From contig NZ_CP113913.1 in NCBI RefSeq assembly GCF_029395355.1, forward strand, positions 434,001 to 498,000: a stretch of 64,000 bases of DNA, written 5' to 3'. A program made the translations under genes and the position numbers. Positions 56,231 through 64,000 of the stretch are shown in pieces. The notes beneath the pieces are model-generated. The model had not been told where the DNA came from. It did not search any database and worked only from the letters and a program-made list of their open reading frames with translations. This DNA is from Bifidobacterium sp. ESL0800 (GTDB lineage Bacteria; Actinomycetota; Actinomycetes; Actinomycetales; Bifidobacteriaceae). Numbering within the stretch: position 1 is the stretch's first letter; each line of letters begins with the position of its first letter.

Positions 56231-57067
56231 TCAGCGGCGGCGCAACGCCTCCACGCCTTTGGCGAGCAGCCAGAACAGCGTGGAAATGGTGACGATGACG
56301 AAGCTTGGGGGAGTGGGCATCATGGCCGAGACCACCAACCCACCCCAGATCGAGATCAGGCACAGCAGGCTGGAAAGCACCATCGAACGCAACGGCGTAC
56401 TGGTGAGGATGTTCGCCGTGGCGGCGGGGGTCACCACCAGCGCGAAAATGAGCAGCGTGCCTACCGCGGGCACCGCGATGGTGATGACGCCGGCCATGAT
56501 GGCCATGAACAGCACGTTCATCACGCCTATCGGCACTCCCTTGGCCTGGGCGACCTGCTCGTCCAGGGAGCTGAACAGCAGCGGGCGATAGACCACGGCC
56601 ATCACCGCGAGCAGCAGCACGTCGAACATCGCGAAGCCCAAGACCTGATCGCCCGTGATGGTCAGGATCGAACCGAACAATATCGCCTGCATCTGCTGCG
56701 CGGCCGAACTCGACATACGGGAAAAGAACAGGCCCAGACCGGTGGCGAAAGCGAGCACGGTGCCGGTCGCGATCTCGCGCTGCGAGGCCTTCTTGCCCAG
56801 CGCCCCGATGGTCAGCGCCCCGCCAAGTGCGAAGACGCCGAGGCCAAGCGAGACCGGCAGACCGAGCAAGACGGCCCCCGTGGCTCCGGGCAGCCCGATA
56901 TGCGCCAAGGCATGCGCGGCGAAGGTCGAGTGACGGGCGATGGTGAAATAGCCCATCACGCCTGCGGCCAGCGCGATGCACAGGCCTGCGATGAAGGCGT
57001 TGTGCATGAACGGCATCGAAAGCGTTTCCAGCCATTCACGATTGAATCCGAATTGAATGTGGCTCAT
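56231..57067 (-). CDS. Metal ABC transporter permease (ZnuB/MntB type)
   Basis: 278 residues with about eight membrane segments. Family blocks include FTIARHSTFAAHALAHIGLPGATGAVLLG and PAVGTLLIFALVVTPAATA, diagnostic of the ABC-3 permease family for Zn, Mn or Fe. Four-base ATGA overlap with the ATPase gene. The adjacent Zur-like boxes favour zinc. Confidence 0.93.
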   Translation of the reverse strand: MSHIQFGFNREWLETLSMPFMHNAFIAGLCIALAAGVMGYFTIARHSTFAAHALAHIGLPGATGAVLLGLPVSLGLGVFALGGALTIGALGKKASQREIATGTVLAFATGLGLFFSRMSSSAAQQMQAILFGSILTITGDQVLGFAMFDVLLLAVMAVVYRPLLFSSLDEQVAQAKGVPIGVMNVLFMAIMAGVITIAVPAVGTLLIFALVVTPAATANILTSTPLRSMVLSSLLCLISIWGGLVVSAMMPTPPSFVIVTISTLFWLLAKGVEALRRR

Positions 57068-57978
57068 AGCTCCGCCTCCTGCTCGCGGTTTTCGGCGTGA
57101 TGACGGTGGAACCCGGCGACTTCGTCAGGATTGTGGATATCCGGTGTGATGTCCTCCGGTTCATCCGGGTCCGGAGTGACGAACATATCTCCCTGAGGGG
57201 TGGTGACCACTTGCACTTTCGTGCCGTAGAGATGGGTCAGCAGATCGGCGTCCAGCACCTCGTTCATCCGTGCGTAATGCGGGTGCCCGTCCAGCAGATA
57301 GACCGCGCTGTCGAGAATCGGCAGCAGCATGTTGAGGTCATGAGCCACCACCTGAATGGTCATGCCCATTTCATGGTTGAGTCGAGCCAGCACATGTACC
57401 GTCTCGCGTTGGGCGGCAAGATCGAGATTGGCCAGCGGCTCATCGAGCATCAGCAGTTTCGGACCGCTCACCAGAGCCTGTGCGATGGCGACGCGTTGCC
57501 GCAGGCCTCCCGACAGCTCGGAAAGCCGGTAATGACGTTTATCGTCCACGCCGGTGAAGGACATGGCCTCGCGCGCCCGTGCCCGTTGCGCCCGTGTGAC
57601 GGGGTGGATGCCGAAACGCGTTCCGGTGAGCCCGAGCAGCACGGATTGCTCGGCGGTGAGGTTCGACTCGATGTCGCCGGCATAGTTTTGCGGCACGTAG
57701 CCGATCAGGTGGTTGGTCGTTCCCGCCGGCCCGCCAAGTACGGTCAGACTGCCGTTGAACAGCGGCAGAAGACCGAGTTCCGCCTTCATCATCGTGGTTT
57801 TGCCGGCGCCGTTCGTCCCGACGATGGCGGTGATGGAACCTGAGGGAATCGAGAAATTGCCGTGTTGCCAGATGATTCTTTCGCCGCGTTTGATGCCGGC
57901 GTCGCGGAAGACCAGCGCCGGTTTGTCGTCTGCGGTTCCGGCTTCCTGAAGGCTTTCGGGTTTCGTCTCTGCGTTCAT
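57064..57978 (-). CDS. Metal ABC transporter ATP-binding protein (ZnuC type)
   Basis: 304 residues. Walker A GTNGAGKTT (54-62), signature LSGGLRQRVAIAQAL, Walker B LLMLDEPLANLD and the switch His in VAHDLN are present. A polar C-terminal extension (about 245-304) contains Pro/Asp-rich and His-containing residues. It energises zinc-type import with the permease encoded immediately downstream. Confidence 0.94.
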   Translation of the reverse strand: MNAETKPESLQEAGTADDKPALVFRDAGIKRGERIIWQHGNFSIPSGSITAIVGTNGAGKTTMMKAELGLLPLFNGSLTVLGGPAGTTNHLIGYVPQNYAGDIESNLTAEQSVLLGLTGTRFGIHPVTRAQRARAREAMSFTGVDDKRHYRLSELSGGLRQRVAIAQALVSGPKLLMLDEPLANLDLAAQRETVHVLARLNHEMGMTIQVVAHDLNMLLPILDSAVYLLDGHPHYARMNEVLDADLLTHLYGTKVQVVTTPQGDMFVTPDPDEPEDITPDIHNPDEVAGFHRHHAENREQEAEL

Positions 57979-58050
57979 CTTCTTGTTCTTTCGCTGGCGA
58001 TCGAATGAAACACTGCTTACGGATTGATATATAATATAGTATAATTGAAA

Positions 58051-58067
58051 TTGAAAATCATTCTCAA
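58051..58067. promoter_or_regulatory. Zur-like operator before the ATPase gene
   Basis: TTGAAAATCATTCTCAA (reverse TTGAGAATGATTTTCAA) matches the actinobacterial Zur/Fur pattern TGAAAATGATTTTCA closely. It lies 72 bases upstream of the ATPase start in a very AT-rich stretch. Confidence 0.8.
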
Positions 58068-58101
58068 ATAGCAGTGAATTGTTCGTTTGGCGAAAGCGGG
58101 A

Positions 58102-59205
58102 TTACTTGCCGGGGTCGGTCTGTCCTGCATTCGAAGGTACCGAACCGTTGCTCGTGCCCGGGGCCGCAGGCGTCTGCTGGCTGGAATCCGTTCCATTGCC
58201 GGACTGCCCGGAGTCGTTGCTGTTGCTGCCGCTGTTGCCGGTGTTCACCTTCTCATGGCCGGCAACGCTCGCTTTGAAATCAGCCATGGCCTTGTCGATG
58301 CTTTTCGTCAGCGCCGTAATCCAGCCGGTAAGCGTGGTCTCGGATTGCGGCATCTGTTCACTGACATCGACGACGGGCACTTCGGTGCGTCCGGCCGTTC
58401 CGGTCAGGAGATTGGTGGTATTGCTCGCCTCCTGCGTGTTGTTGATGAGCAGGTTGACGTCGCGCCCGGAGATCAGATGCTGGAACTTCTGCAAGTCGCT
58501 CGGCGCAGGCTCGCCTTCGCTCCCGACGGCCTGCGTATAGCCTTTCGGGGTCTTGTCGGTGAATCCGAGGTCGTCCATCAGGTAATAGGCGACCGGTTCC
58601 GTGGCGCCGTAGGTGGCGTCCTTGTACTTGCGCGAGAATGTCTTCATCGTTTCTTCGAGCTTGGTCTCACTCGCCTTCCAGGTCTTCAGACGGGCCTGGA
58701 ATTGCTTGGCTTTTGCGGGCCGCGCCTTGGCGAAGGCATCCTCGAGTTCCGTCGCCATCGCCTTGCGTGCGTCCTTGGAGAACCAGAGGTGCGGGTTGTC
58801 CCCGGTGCTTGCCCCGACCGCTGTGGCCGCCGAAACGCTGGTGGTGCCCTTGACGATGGATTTGCTGGCCCAATTGTCGTATCCCGCGCCGTTCACGACC
58901 ACTATTTCGGCGCCTTGCAGTTTCGCCATATCGGCGGTCTGCGGTTCGAAATCATGGGCATCGACCGAGACGGTGTTGACGATCGAGGTCACCTTGACGT
59001 CCGATCCGCCGATTTGCCTGGCCAGCGAGCCCCACTGGTTGATGGAGGCCACCACCTTGATCGGTCCGCTTGCCTGCTTGGAGCTGTCGTTCGTCTTGCT
59101 TGGCGGCTGGGAGTCATTGCCGCCGCCGCAGGCCGCAAGGCCGAAAACCAGGCAAAGAGAGCCTACGAAGGCCATAGCCTTGGCCTGCCATCCGAATCGC
59201 TTCAT
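58102..59205 (-). CDS. znuA: Zinc-type ABC transporter substrate-binding lipoprotein
   Basis: 367 residues. Signal peptide with lipobox LAAC (Cys26). The metal-site motifs are partly present: AHDFEP (His84) and NPHLWFS (His139). The expected third His region is replaced by TEPVAYYLMDDLG, so metal coordination may use another residue. The C-terminal 45 residues are Ser/Gly/Asn-rich. It delivers zinc, by inference, to the ABC complex encoded downstream after 123 bases. Confidence 0.88.
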   Translation of the reverse strand: MKRFGWQAKAMAFVGSLCLVFGLAACGGGNDSQPPSKTNDSSKQASGPIKVVASINQWGSLARQIGGSDVKVTSIVNTVSVDAHDFEPQTADMAKLQGAEIVVVNGAGYDNWASKSIVKGTTSVSAATAVGASTGDNPHLWFSKDARKAMATELEDAFAKARPAKAKQFQARLKTWKASETKLEETMKTFSRKYKDATYGATEPVAYYLMDDLGFTDKTPKGYTQAVGSEGEPAPSDLQKFQHLISGRDVNLLINNTQEASNTTNLLTGTAGRTEVPVVDVSEQMPQSETTLTGWITALTKSIDKAMADFKASVAGHEKVNTGNSGSNSNDSGQSGNGTDSSQQTPAAPGTSNGSVPSNAGQTDPGK

Positions 59206-59271
59206 ACTGACCCCCTGGTCGATGTCCGTTAGCCGTTGGTTTGTATAGCTTTCATTTCAGTATAACGACAA

Positions 59272-59303
59272 GGCGATATACGGAAACGAGAATCGTTGTC
59301 AAA
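59272..59303 (-). promoter_or_regulatory. znuA promoter with overlapping Zur-like palindrome
   Basis: On the minus strand TTGACA, 16-base spacer, TATATC is a fair promoter. The spacer holds AACGATTCTCGTT (59285-59297), a palindrome related to the Zur box. Placement between -35 and -10 fits repression. Confidence 0.6.
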
Positions 59304-59418
59304 CAACGAATACGGTCATACTCGTATATCCAAACTTTTGGTTTTGACAGCACGGAACCGAACGTCGCGCTGCAGGGCTCCTGCGGATTTCGTTGTTTTA
59401 GTTGGTCTTTTAATAGGT

Positions 59419-59447
59419 TTGAATCATTGGCTTATAAGCGGTTATAA
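59419..59447 (+). promoter_or_regulatory. Possible folD promoter
   Basis: TTGAAT (59419-59424), 17 bases, TTATAA (59442-59447). TTATAAGC is repeated at 59432 and 59442. It lies about 140 bases before folD. The rest of 59304-59582 shows no gene. Confidence 0.45.
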
Positions 59448-59582
59448 GCAAAGGGTATGGCGTCGATAGTGGACACGCCTGCGTTTGTGGGCGGTCTGCA
59501 CTTTACAATCGATAACTATGGTGTCTGGCTTGAACACGGCCGGACGGAATGTCGAAATACGTATTTCTATGAAGGAACCAAC

Positions 59583-60479
59583 ATGGCAGATGTGCAACGG
59601 ACTCCTCTCAGATTGGACGGGAAGGCCGCGGCCGCGGCCATCAAACAGGATCTGCGCGGGCGTGTGGAAAGGCTCAGGGCCCAAGGCGTGAAGCCGGGCT
59701 TGGGTACCATCCTTGTCGGCAACGACGTCGGTTCGCACAAATACGTGGCGGGCAAACACAAGGATTGCGCCGAGGTCGGCATCGCCTCCATCGCGGTTGA
59801 GCTGCCCGAGACCGCCGGCGAGCAGGAAATCATCGACGCCGTCGAGCGGCTCAACGCCGACCCTCAATGCACCGGGTACATCGTGCAGTTGCCGCTGCCC
59901 GAAGGCGTCGATTCCAACGCGGTCATCGCCCACGTCGACCCGGCCAAGGATGCCGATGGCATGCACCCGGTCAATCTGGGTGAACTCGTGGCGCATATCG
60001 ACGGCGGCAACCCCGCGCCGCAGCCCTGCACGCCGCGTGGCATCATCACGCTTCTGAAGCATTACGACATCGATCTGAACGGGAAGGATGTCTGCGTCAT
60101 CGGCCGCGGCATCACTGTCGGCCGCACCATCGGCCTGATGCTCACGAGCAAAGATGTGAACGCGACCGTGACCCTTTGCCATACGGGAACCAAGGATATC
60201 GGCGAGCATATGCGTGCGTCCGATGTAGTCATCGCCGCCGTCGGCCGCGCCGGATTCGTGCGGCCCGAGGATATCAAGCCGGGGGCGGTGCTTGTCGACG
60301 TCGGCGTCTCGCGCGTCTATGACGAGCAGGCAGGACGTTACCGCGTGCGCGGTGACATCGACAAGGCCTGTTACGCCTTGAGTTCCGCATACACGCCGAA
60401 CCCCGGGGGAGTAGGGCCGATGACCCGTGCGATGCTCCTGGCGAACGTCGTGGAGATGGCCGAGCGCAAGCTTCATTGA
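59583..60479 (+). CDS. folD: Bifunctional methylene-tetrahydrofolate dehydrogenase/cyclohydrolase FolD
   Basis: 298 residues; GAAGGAAC precedes ATG 59583. Catalytic Lys58 lies in VGNDVGSHKYVAGKHK. The Rossmann motif CVIGRGITVGRTIG and the signature PGGVGPMT near the end are intact. It interconverts methylene- and formyl-tetrahydrofolate. Single gene. Confidence 0.97.
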   Translation: MADVQRTPLRLDGKAAAAAIKQDLRGRVERLRAQGVKPGLGTILVGNDVGSHKYVAGKHKDCAEVGIASIAVELPETAGEQEIIDAVERLNADPQCTGYIVQLPLPEGVDSNAVIAHVDPAKDADGMHPVNLGELVAHIDGGNPAPQPCTPRGIITLLKHYDIDLNGKDVCVIGRGITVGRTIGLMLTSKDVNATVTLCHTGTKDIGEHMRASDVVIAAVGRAGFVRPEDIKPGAVLVDVGVSRVYDEQAGRYRVRGDIDKACYALSSAYTPNPGGVGPMTRAMLLANVVEMAERKLH

Positions 60480-60514
60480 GCCGACGGCGACACGCCCGGA
60501 TTCTTTGGAATGCT

Positions 60515-60543
60515 TTGACTAGGCCGACTAGTAATCTTATGAC
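60515..60543 (+). promoter_or_regulatory. rpsA promoter
   Basis: TTGACT (60515-60520), 17-base spacer, TATGAC (60538-60543), about 70 bases upstream of the start codon. Confidence 0.75.
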
Positions 60544-60619
60544 TTGCGTGGCCGTAAGGTCGCCGACATAACTTAATAGGTAATTATCCATCCAACTAAT
60601 AACAAAGAAACCACGTTTA

Positions 60620-62101
60620 ATGGCAGAGAACAATAACGAAGTCACCAAGGTCGCGATCAACGATATCGGTACCGAAGAGGACTTCATCAAGGCAGTCGAT
60701 TCCACTATCAAGAATTTCGATGATGGTGATTTGGTCACCGGCACGGTCGTCAAGATCGATCACGACGAAGTGCTGCTCGACATCGGCTACAAGACCGAGG
60801 GCGTCATTCCCTCCCGCGAACTTTCCATCAAGAAGGACGTCCATCCTGACGACGTCGTCGAGCTCGGCGATACCGTCGAAGCCCTTGTCGTCACCAAGGA
60901 AGACAAGGAAGGGCGTCTGATCCTGTCCAAGAAGCGTGCCCAGTATGAGCGCGCCTGGGGCGATATCGAGAAGATCAAGAACGACGACGGCGTTGTCGAA
61001 GGCACCGTCATCGAAGCTGTCAAGGGCGGCCTGATCGTCGACATCGGCCTGCGTGGCTTCCTGCCCGCATCGCTCGTCGAAATGCGTCGCGTCCGCGATC
61101 TCTCGCCGTACATCGGCCAGAAGATCAAGGCCAAGATTCTCGAGCTCGACAAGAACCGCAACAACGTGGTGCTCTCCCGTCGCCAGTATCTCGAGGAGAC
61201 CCAGTCCGAGGTTCGCGAGACCTTCCTGGCTCAGCTCAAGAAGGGCCAGATCCGTGAAGGCACCGTTTCCTCCATCGTCAACTTCGGCGCGTTCGTCGAT
61301 CTGGGCGGGGTGGACGGTCTCATCCACGTCTCCGAGCTTTCCTGGAAGCACATCGACCACCCGTCCGAGGTCGTCAAGGTCGGCGACAAGGTCACCGTCG
61401 AGGTGCTCGATGTCGATATGGATCGCGAGCGTATCTCGCTGTCCCTCAAGGCGACGCAGGAAGATCCGTGGCAGCGCTTCGCACGCACCCACGTTCCCGG
61501 ACAGATCGTCAAGGGCAAGGTCACCAAGATCGTGCAGTTCGGCGTGTTCGTCTCCGTCGAAGACGGCATCGAGGGCCTGGTCCACATCTCCGAGCTCGCC
61601 AACCGTCACGTCGACAACCCGGAGACCGTCGTCAAGCAGGGCGAAGAGATCTTCGTCAAGGTCATCGACGTCGATCTCGACCGTCGTCGTATCTCCCTGT
61701 CCTTGAAGCAGGCCAACGACTCCGTCGACCCGTCCAGCGAGGACTTCGATCCGGCGCTCTACGGCATGCCCGCCGATTACGACGAGGACGGCAACTACAA
61801 GTATCCCGAAGGCTTCGACCCGCAGACCAACGAATGGATCGCCGGCTACGAGAAGCAGCGCGAGGAGTGGGAGAACCAGTATGCGGCCGCTCACGATTTG
61901 TGGGAGCAGCATAAGGAGTTCGTCGCCAAGGAAATCGAAGGTGCGGCCGAGTCCGCGGCTGAAGATGGCCAGGGCGCTCGTGAGGAGAAGTCCGCCGGAG
62001 AATCCACCAAGTATTCTTCGGAGAACGAGTCCGAAGGCACGCTTGCTGGTTCCGACAAACTGGCGGCTCTTCGTGAGGAGCTCCTCAAGGAAAAGAAGTG
62101 A
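60620..62101 (+). CDS. rpsA: 30S ribosomal protein S1
   Basis: 493 residues with four S1 RNA-binding repeats (about 32-107, 125-190, 211-279 and 296-365), the usual number in actinobacteria. Typical repeat elements are GTVVKIDHDEVLLDIGYKTEGVIP and GTVSSIVNFGAFVDLGGVDGLIHVSELSW. An acidic C-terminal region ends the protein. It helps bind mRNA at initiation. Strongly biased codons fit high expression. Confidence 0.97.
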   Translation: MAENNNEVTKVAINDIGTEEDFIKAVDSTIKNFDDGDLVTGTVVKIDHDEVLLDIGYKTEGVIPSRELSIKKDVHPDDVVELGDTVEALVVTKEDKEGRLILSKKRAQYERAWGDIEKIKNDDGVVEGTVIEAVKGGLIVDIGLRGFLPASLVEMRRVRDLSPYIGQKIKAKILELDKNRNNVVLSRRQYLEETQSEVRETFLAQLKKGQIREGTVSSIVNFGAFVDLGGVDGLIHVSELSWKHIDHPSEVVKVGDKVTVEVLDVDMDRERISLSLKATQEDPWQRFARTHVPGQIVKGKVTKIVQFGVFVSVEDGIEGLVHISELANRHVDNPETVVKQGEEIFVKVIDVDLDRRRISLSLKQANDSVDPSSEDFDPALYGMPADYDEDGNYKYPEGFDPQTNEWIAGYEKQREEWENQYAAAHDLWEQHKEFVAKEIEGAAESAAEDGQGAREEKSAGESTKYSSENESEGTLAGSDKLAALREELLKEKK

Positions 62102-62139
62102 AGTCGCCAAAGGTGATTTCACGTTGATTTCGTGAGATT

Positions 62140-62180
62140 GGTCGGCACAGGCTTGAGGTCTGTGCCGACCTTCTTGTTTC
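62140..62180 (+). terminator. Terminator of rpsA
   Basis: GGTCGGCACAG (62140-62150) pairs with CTGTGCCGACC (62160-62170), followed by TTCTTGTTTC. Confidence 0.85.
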
Positions 62181-62209
62181 TTGCCGAAGCAGACGAAATT
62201 GGGGGATGC

Positions 62210-62857
62210 ATGAGAATCGGATTGACCGGAGGCATCGCGGCGGGTAAGAGCACCGTCGCCGCTCATTTGAAGGGACTCGGCGCCTGCCTTGTCGATTACG
62301 ACCAGCTGGCCCGTCAGGTGGTCGAGCCCGGGAGCGTTGGAATGCGTCGAATTGCCAAGGAATTCGGAGCTGAGGCGATGAATCCTGACGGTTCATTGAA
62401 TCGTCGATGGATGGCGGCGCATGTCTTTTCTCCGCAGGCTGCCCCTGATGCCAGGCAGAGGCTTGACGAAATCGAACATCCTTTGATATACCAGCGGGCG
62501 CAGGAACTGGAACGCCAGATTGTCGAAAAATACAGGATACGCACAGTCGAACGCGAGAACTCCGGGCAGTCTTCCCTGAGTTCCGTGATCGTCCACGACG
62601 TGCCGTTGCTGGCCGAAGTCATCGATACCATACCGTTTTCATTCGACCACATCCTTACGGTCGAAGCGCCGGAAGAGGTGCGCATCCAACGGATGATGGA
62701 GGCGCGGGGGATGAGCCGAGAACAGGCCGAAGGCAGGATACGCCACCAGTCGAGCCGCGGGCAACGCGAGGCCATCGCCGACGTGGTCATTGACTCGACA
62801 CAACCAATCGAACAAATGTTCGAGCATCTTGATATGCTGTTCGCACAATGGCGGTGA
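62210..62857 (+). CDS. coaE: Dephospho-CoA kinase
   Basis: 215 residues from ATG 62210 after GGGGGA. P-loop GGIAAGKST (7-15), then VDYDQLARQVVEPG and HPLIYQRAQE, with the lid region typical of CoaE. It performs the last step of coenzyme A synthesis. rpsA-coaE-uvrB order is widespread in actinobacteria. Confidence 0.96.
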   Translation: MRIGLTGGIAAGKSTVAAHLKGLGACLVDYDQLARQVVEPGSVGMRRIAKEFGAEAMNPDGSLNRRWMAAHVFSPQAAPDARQRLDEIEHPLIYQRAQELERQIVEKYRIRTVERENSGQSSLSSVIVHDVPLLAEVIDTIPFSFDHILTVEAPEEVRIQRMMEARGMSREQAEGRIRHQSSRGQREAIADVVIDSTQPIEQMFEHLDMLFAQWR

Positions 62858-62978
62858 ACGACGGCAAAATGATTCTATGGTAAATACGGTTCGGTTTGTA
62901 GCGGGCTGATGTCAGGAATAACGCAGGCACGGCCGAGATTGTCGGTAAGTCTGGCAATGGAAGGAATGACGGACAAAT

Positions 62979-64000
62979 ATGGGGTTCAATATCGAGCGGT
63001 CGCATCATCCGTTTGTGGTGAAGGCGCCGTATCAGCCGTCTGGCGACCAGCCCGAGGCCATCGACGAGATCGCGCGGCGCATCAACAACGGCGAGAACGA
63101 CGTGGTGCTGATGGGCGCCACCGGCACCGGCAAGACCGCGACCACCGCGTGGCTCATCGAGAAGCTGCAACGTCCGACGCTGATATTGGAACCCAACAAG
63201 ACCTTGGCCGCGCAGTTGTGCGCCGAGTTCCGCGAGCTGATGCCCGACAACGCGGTGAGCTACTTCGTTTCGTATTACGATTATTACCAGCCCGAGGCCT
63301 ATATTCCCCAGACCGATACCTATATCGAAAAGGACTCGAACGTCAACGACGACGTGGAGCGCTTGCGCCACGCCGCCACGGCGAACCTCCTGACCCGCGA
63401 CGACTGCGTGGTGGTGGCCACGGTCTCCTGCATCTACGGCTTGGGCACGCCCGAGGAATACGCCGGGCGCATGCTCTTCCTGCACGAGGGGGAGGAAATC
63501 AACCGTGATTCCCTGTTGCGTAAGTTCGTCTCGATGCAATACAAACGTAATGATATCGCCTTTACCCGCGGCACCTTCCGCGTGCGCGGCGACACCGTCG
63601 AGATCATCCCGGTCTACGAGGAACTGGCCATCCGTATCGAGTTCTTCGGCGACGAGATCGACCGCATCTCCACATTGCACCCGCTGACCGGCGACGTCAT
63701 CGCCCACGAGTCGCAGGTCCATATCTTCCCGGCCTCGCACTATATCGCCGGTCCCGAGCGTACCGAACACGCCTTGAAGACCATCAAGGAGGAATTGGTC
63801 GACCGCACGGCCGAGCTGCGCAAACAAGGCAAGGAGCTCGAAGCCCAACGTCTTGAGATGCGCACCAACTACGACCTCGAGATGATTCAGCAAGTCGGTT
63901 TCTGCTCCGGCATCGAGAACTATTCCCGTCACTTCGACCAGCGCAAGCCCGGCAGCCCGCCGCACACCCTGCTCGATTTCTTCCCCGACGACTTCCTGCT
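62979..64000 (+). CDS. uvrB: UvrABC system protein B, N-terminal part, cut by window edge
   Basis: About 340 visible residues from ATG 62979 ([12 protein letters not shown]). Walker [10 protein letters not shown], the damage-probing hairpin [19 protein letters not shown], and FGDEIDRIS followed by IFPASHYI are all diagnostic. It verifies DNA lesions with UvrA before incision by UvrC. The reading frame is open to base 64000. Confidence 0.97.
   Translation, partial: MGFNIERSHHPFVVKAPYQPSGDQPEAIDEIARRINNGENDVVLMGATGTGKTATTAWLIEKLQRPTLILEPNKTLAAQLCAEFRELMPDNAVSYFVSYYDYYQPEAYIPQTDTYIEKDSNVNDDVERLRHAATANLLTRDDCVVVATVSCIYGLGTPEEYAGRMLFLHEGEEINRDSLLRKFVSMQYKRNDIAFTRGTFRVRGDTVEIIPVYEELAIRIEFFGDEIDRISTLHPLTGDVIAHESQVHIFPASHYIAGPERTEHALKTIKEELVDRTAELRKQGKELEAQRLEMRTNYDLEMIQQVGFCSGIENYSRHFDQRKPGSPPHTLLDFFPDDFL

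Noticed and set aside
60617..62266. 549-codon frame opposite rpsA
   Set aside because: Leu/Asp/Gly-rich repetitive product mirrors the S1 repeats on the other strand; no start signal.

Overview
The window is chromosomal DNA from a high-GC Gram-positive bacterium, most likely a Bifidobacterium or close relative. The evidence is a WhiB1/WblE-type regulator, CarD, two LytR-CpsA-Psr (LCP) proteins, UPF0182, DUF501, a DUF5719/zincin-like pair, a HAIR heat-shock operator, actinobacterial SOS boxes and a serpin, a family known in bifidobacteria. Most genes use high-GC codons. The stretch from about 3.4 to 7.4 kb is clearly AT-rich and looks acquired.

Layout. 1-2.2 kb: a lysine permease behind a lysine riboswitch, and a membrane-anchored serpin. 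2.3-3.4 kb: ychF. 3.5-7.2 kb: an accessory island with a frameshifted unknown gene, a PD-(D/E)XK nuclease-like protein, a Fic-like protein lacking the catalytic His, and a DUF4160/DUF2442 pair. 7.5-11.9 kb: small housekeeping or stress genes, including hsp20 under a HAIR element, and a histidine phosphatase gene split by a 14-bp tandem duplication. 12-13.3 kb: a uracil/xanthine-type permease. 13.7-18.6 kb: a gluconate locus (kinase, 5-keto reductase-like SDR, GntP permease, FadR-type regulator, short 6-phosphogluconate dehydrogenase). 18.7-21.7 kb: BrnQ importer facing an AzlCD exporter pair. 21.8-30.1 kb: UPF0182, a GNAT enzyme, pth and mfd. 30.3-34.3 kb: eno, a DivIC/FtsB-like protein, DUF501 and an exopolyphosphatase. 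34.4-37.3 kb: tRNA-Leu(UAA), L-serine ammonia-lyase, an FKBP and greA. 37.4-40.7 kb: a HlyIII-like membrane protein, a PdtaS-like kinase and WhiB. 40.8-49.3 kb: an envelope cluster with two LCP proteins, a giant GT2 membrane protein, DUF5719 and a zincin-like protein. 49.4-53.3 kb: a HAD phosphatase, a ComF-like PRTase and an SOS-controlled umuDC pair. 53.3-56 kb: a two-component system and CarD. 56.2-59.2 kb: a zinc-type ABC transporter with Zur-like boxes. 59.6-64 kb: folD, rpsA, coaE and the start of uvrB.

Functional themes. The gluconate genes form a route from external gluconate or 5-ketogluconate to ribulose 5-phosphate. DNA repair is represented by mfd, uvrB and umuDC. Cell-envelope assembly is represented by the LCP/GT2/DUF5719 block. 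Several regulatory elements can be read directly: a lysine riboswitch, HAIR, two SOS boxes, two Zur-like boxes, a LacI-type operator in the eno promoter and an unexplained pair of tandem palindromes at 38.5 kb. No CRISPR array, insertion sequence, prophage or rRNA operon was seen.
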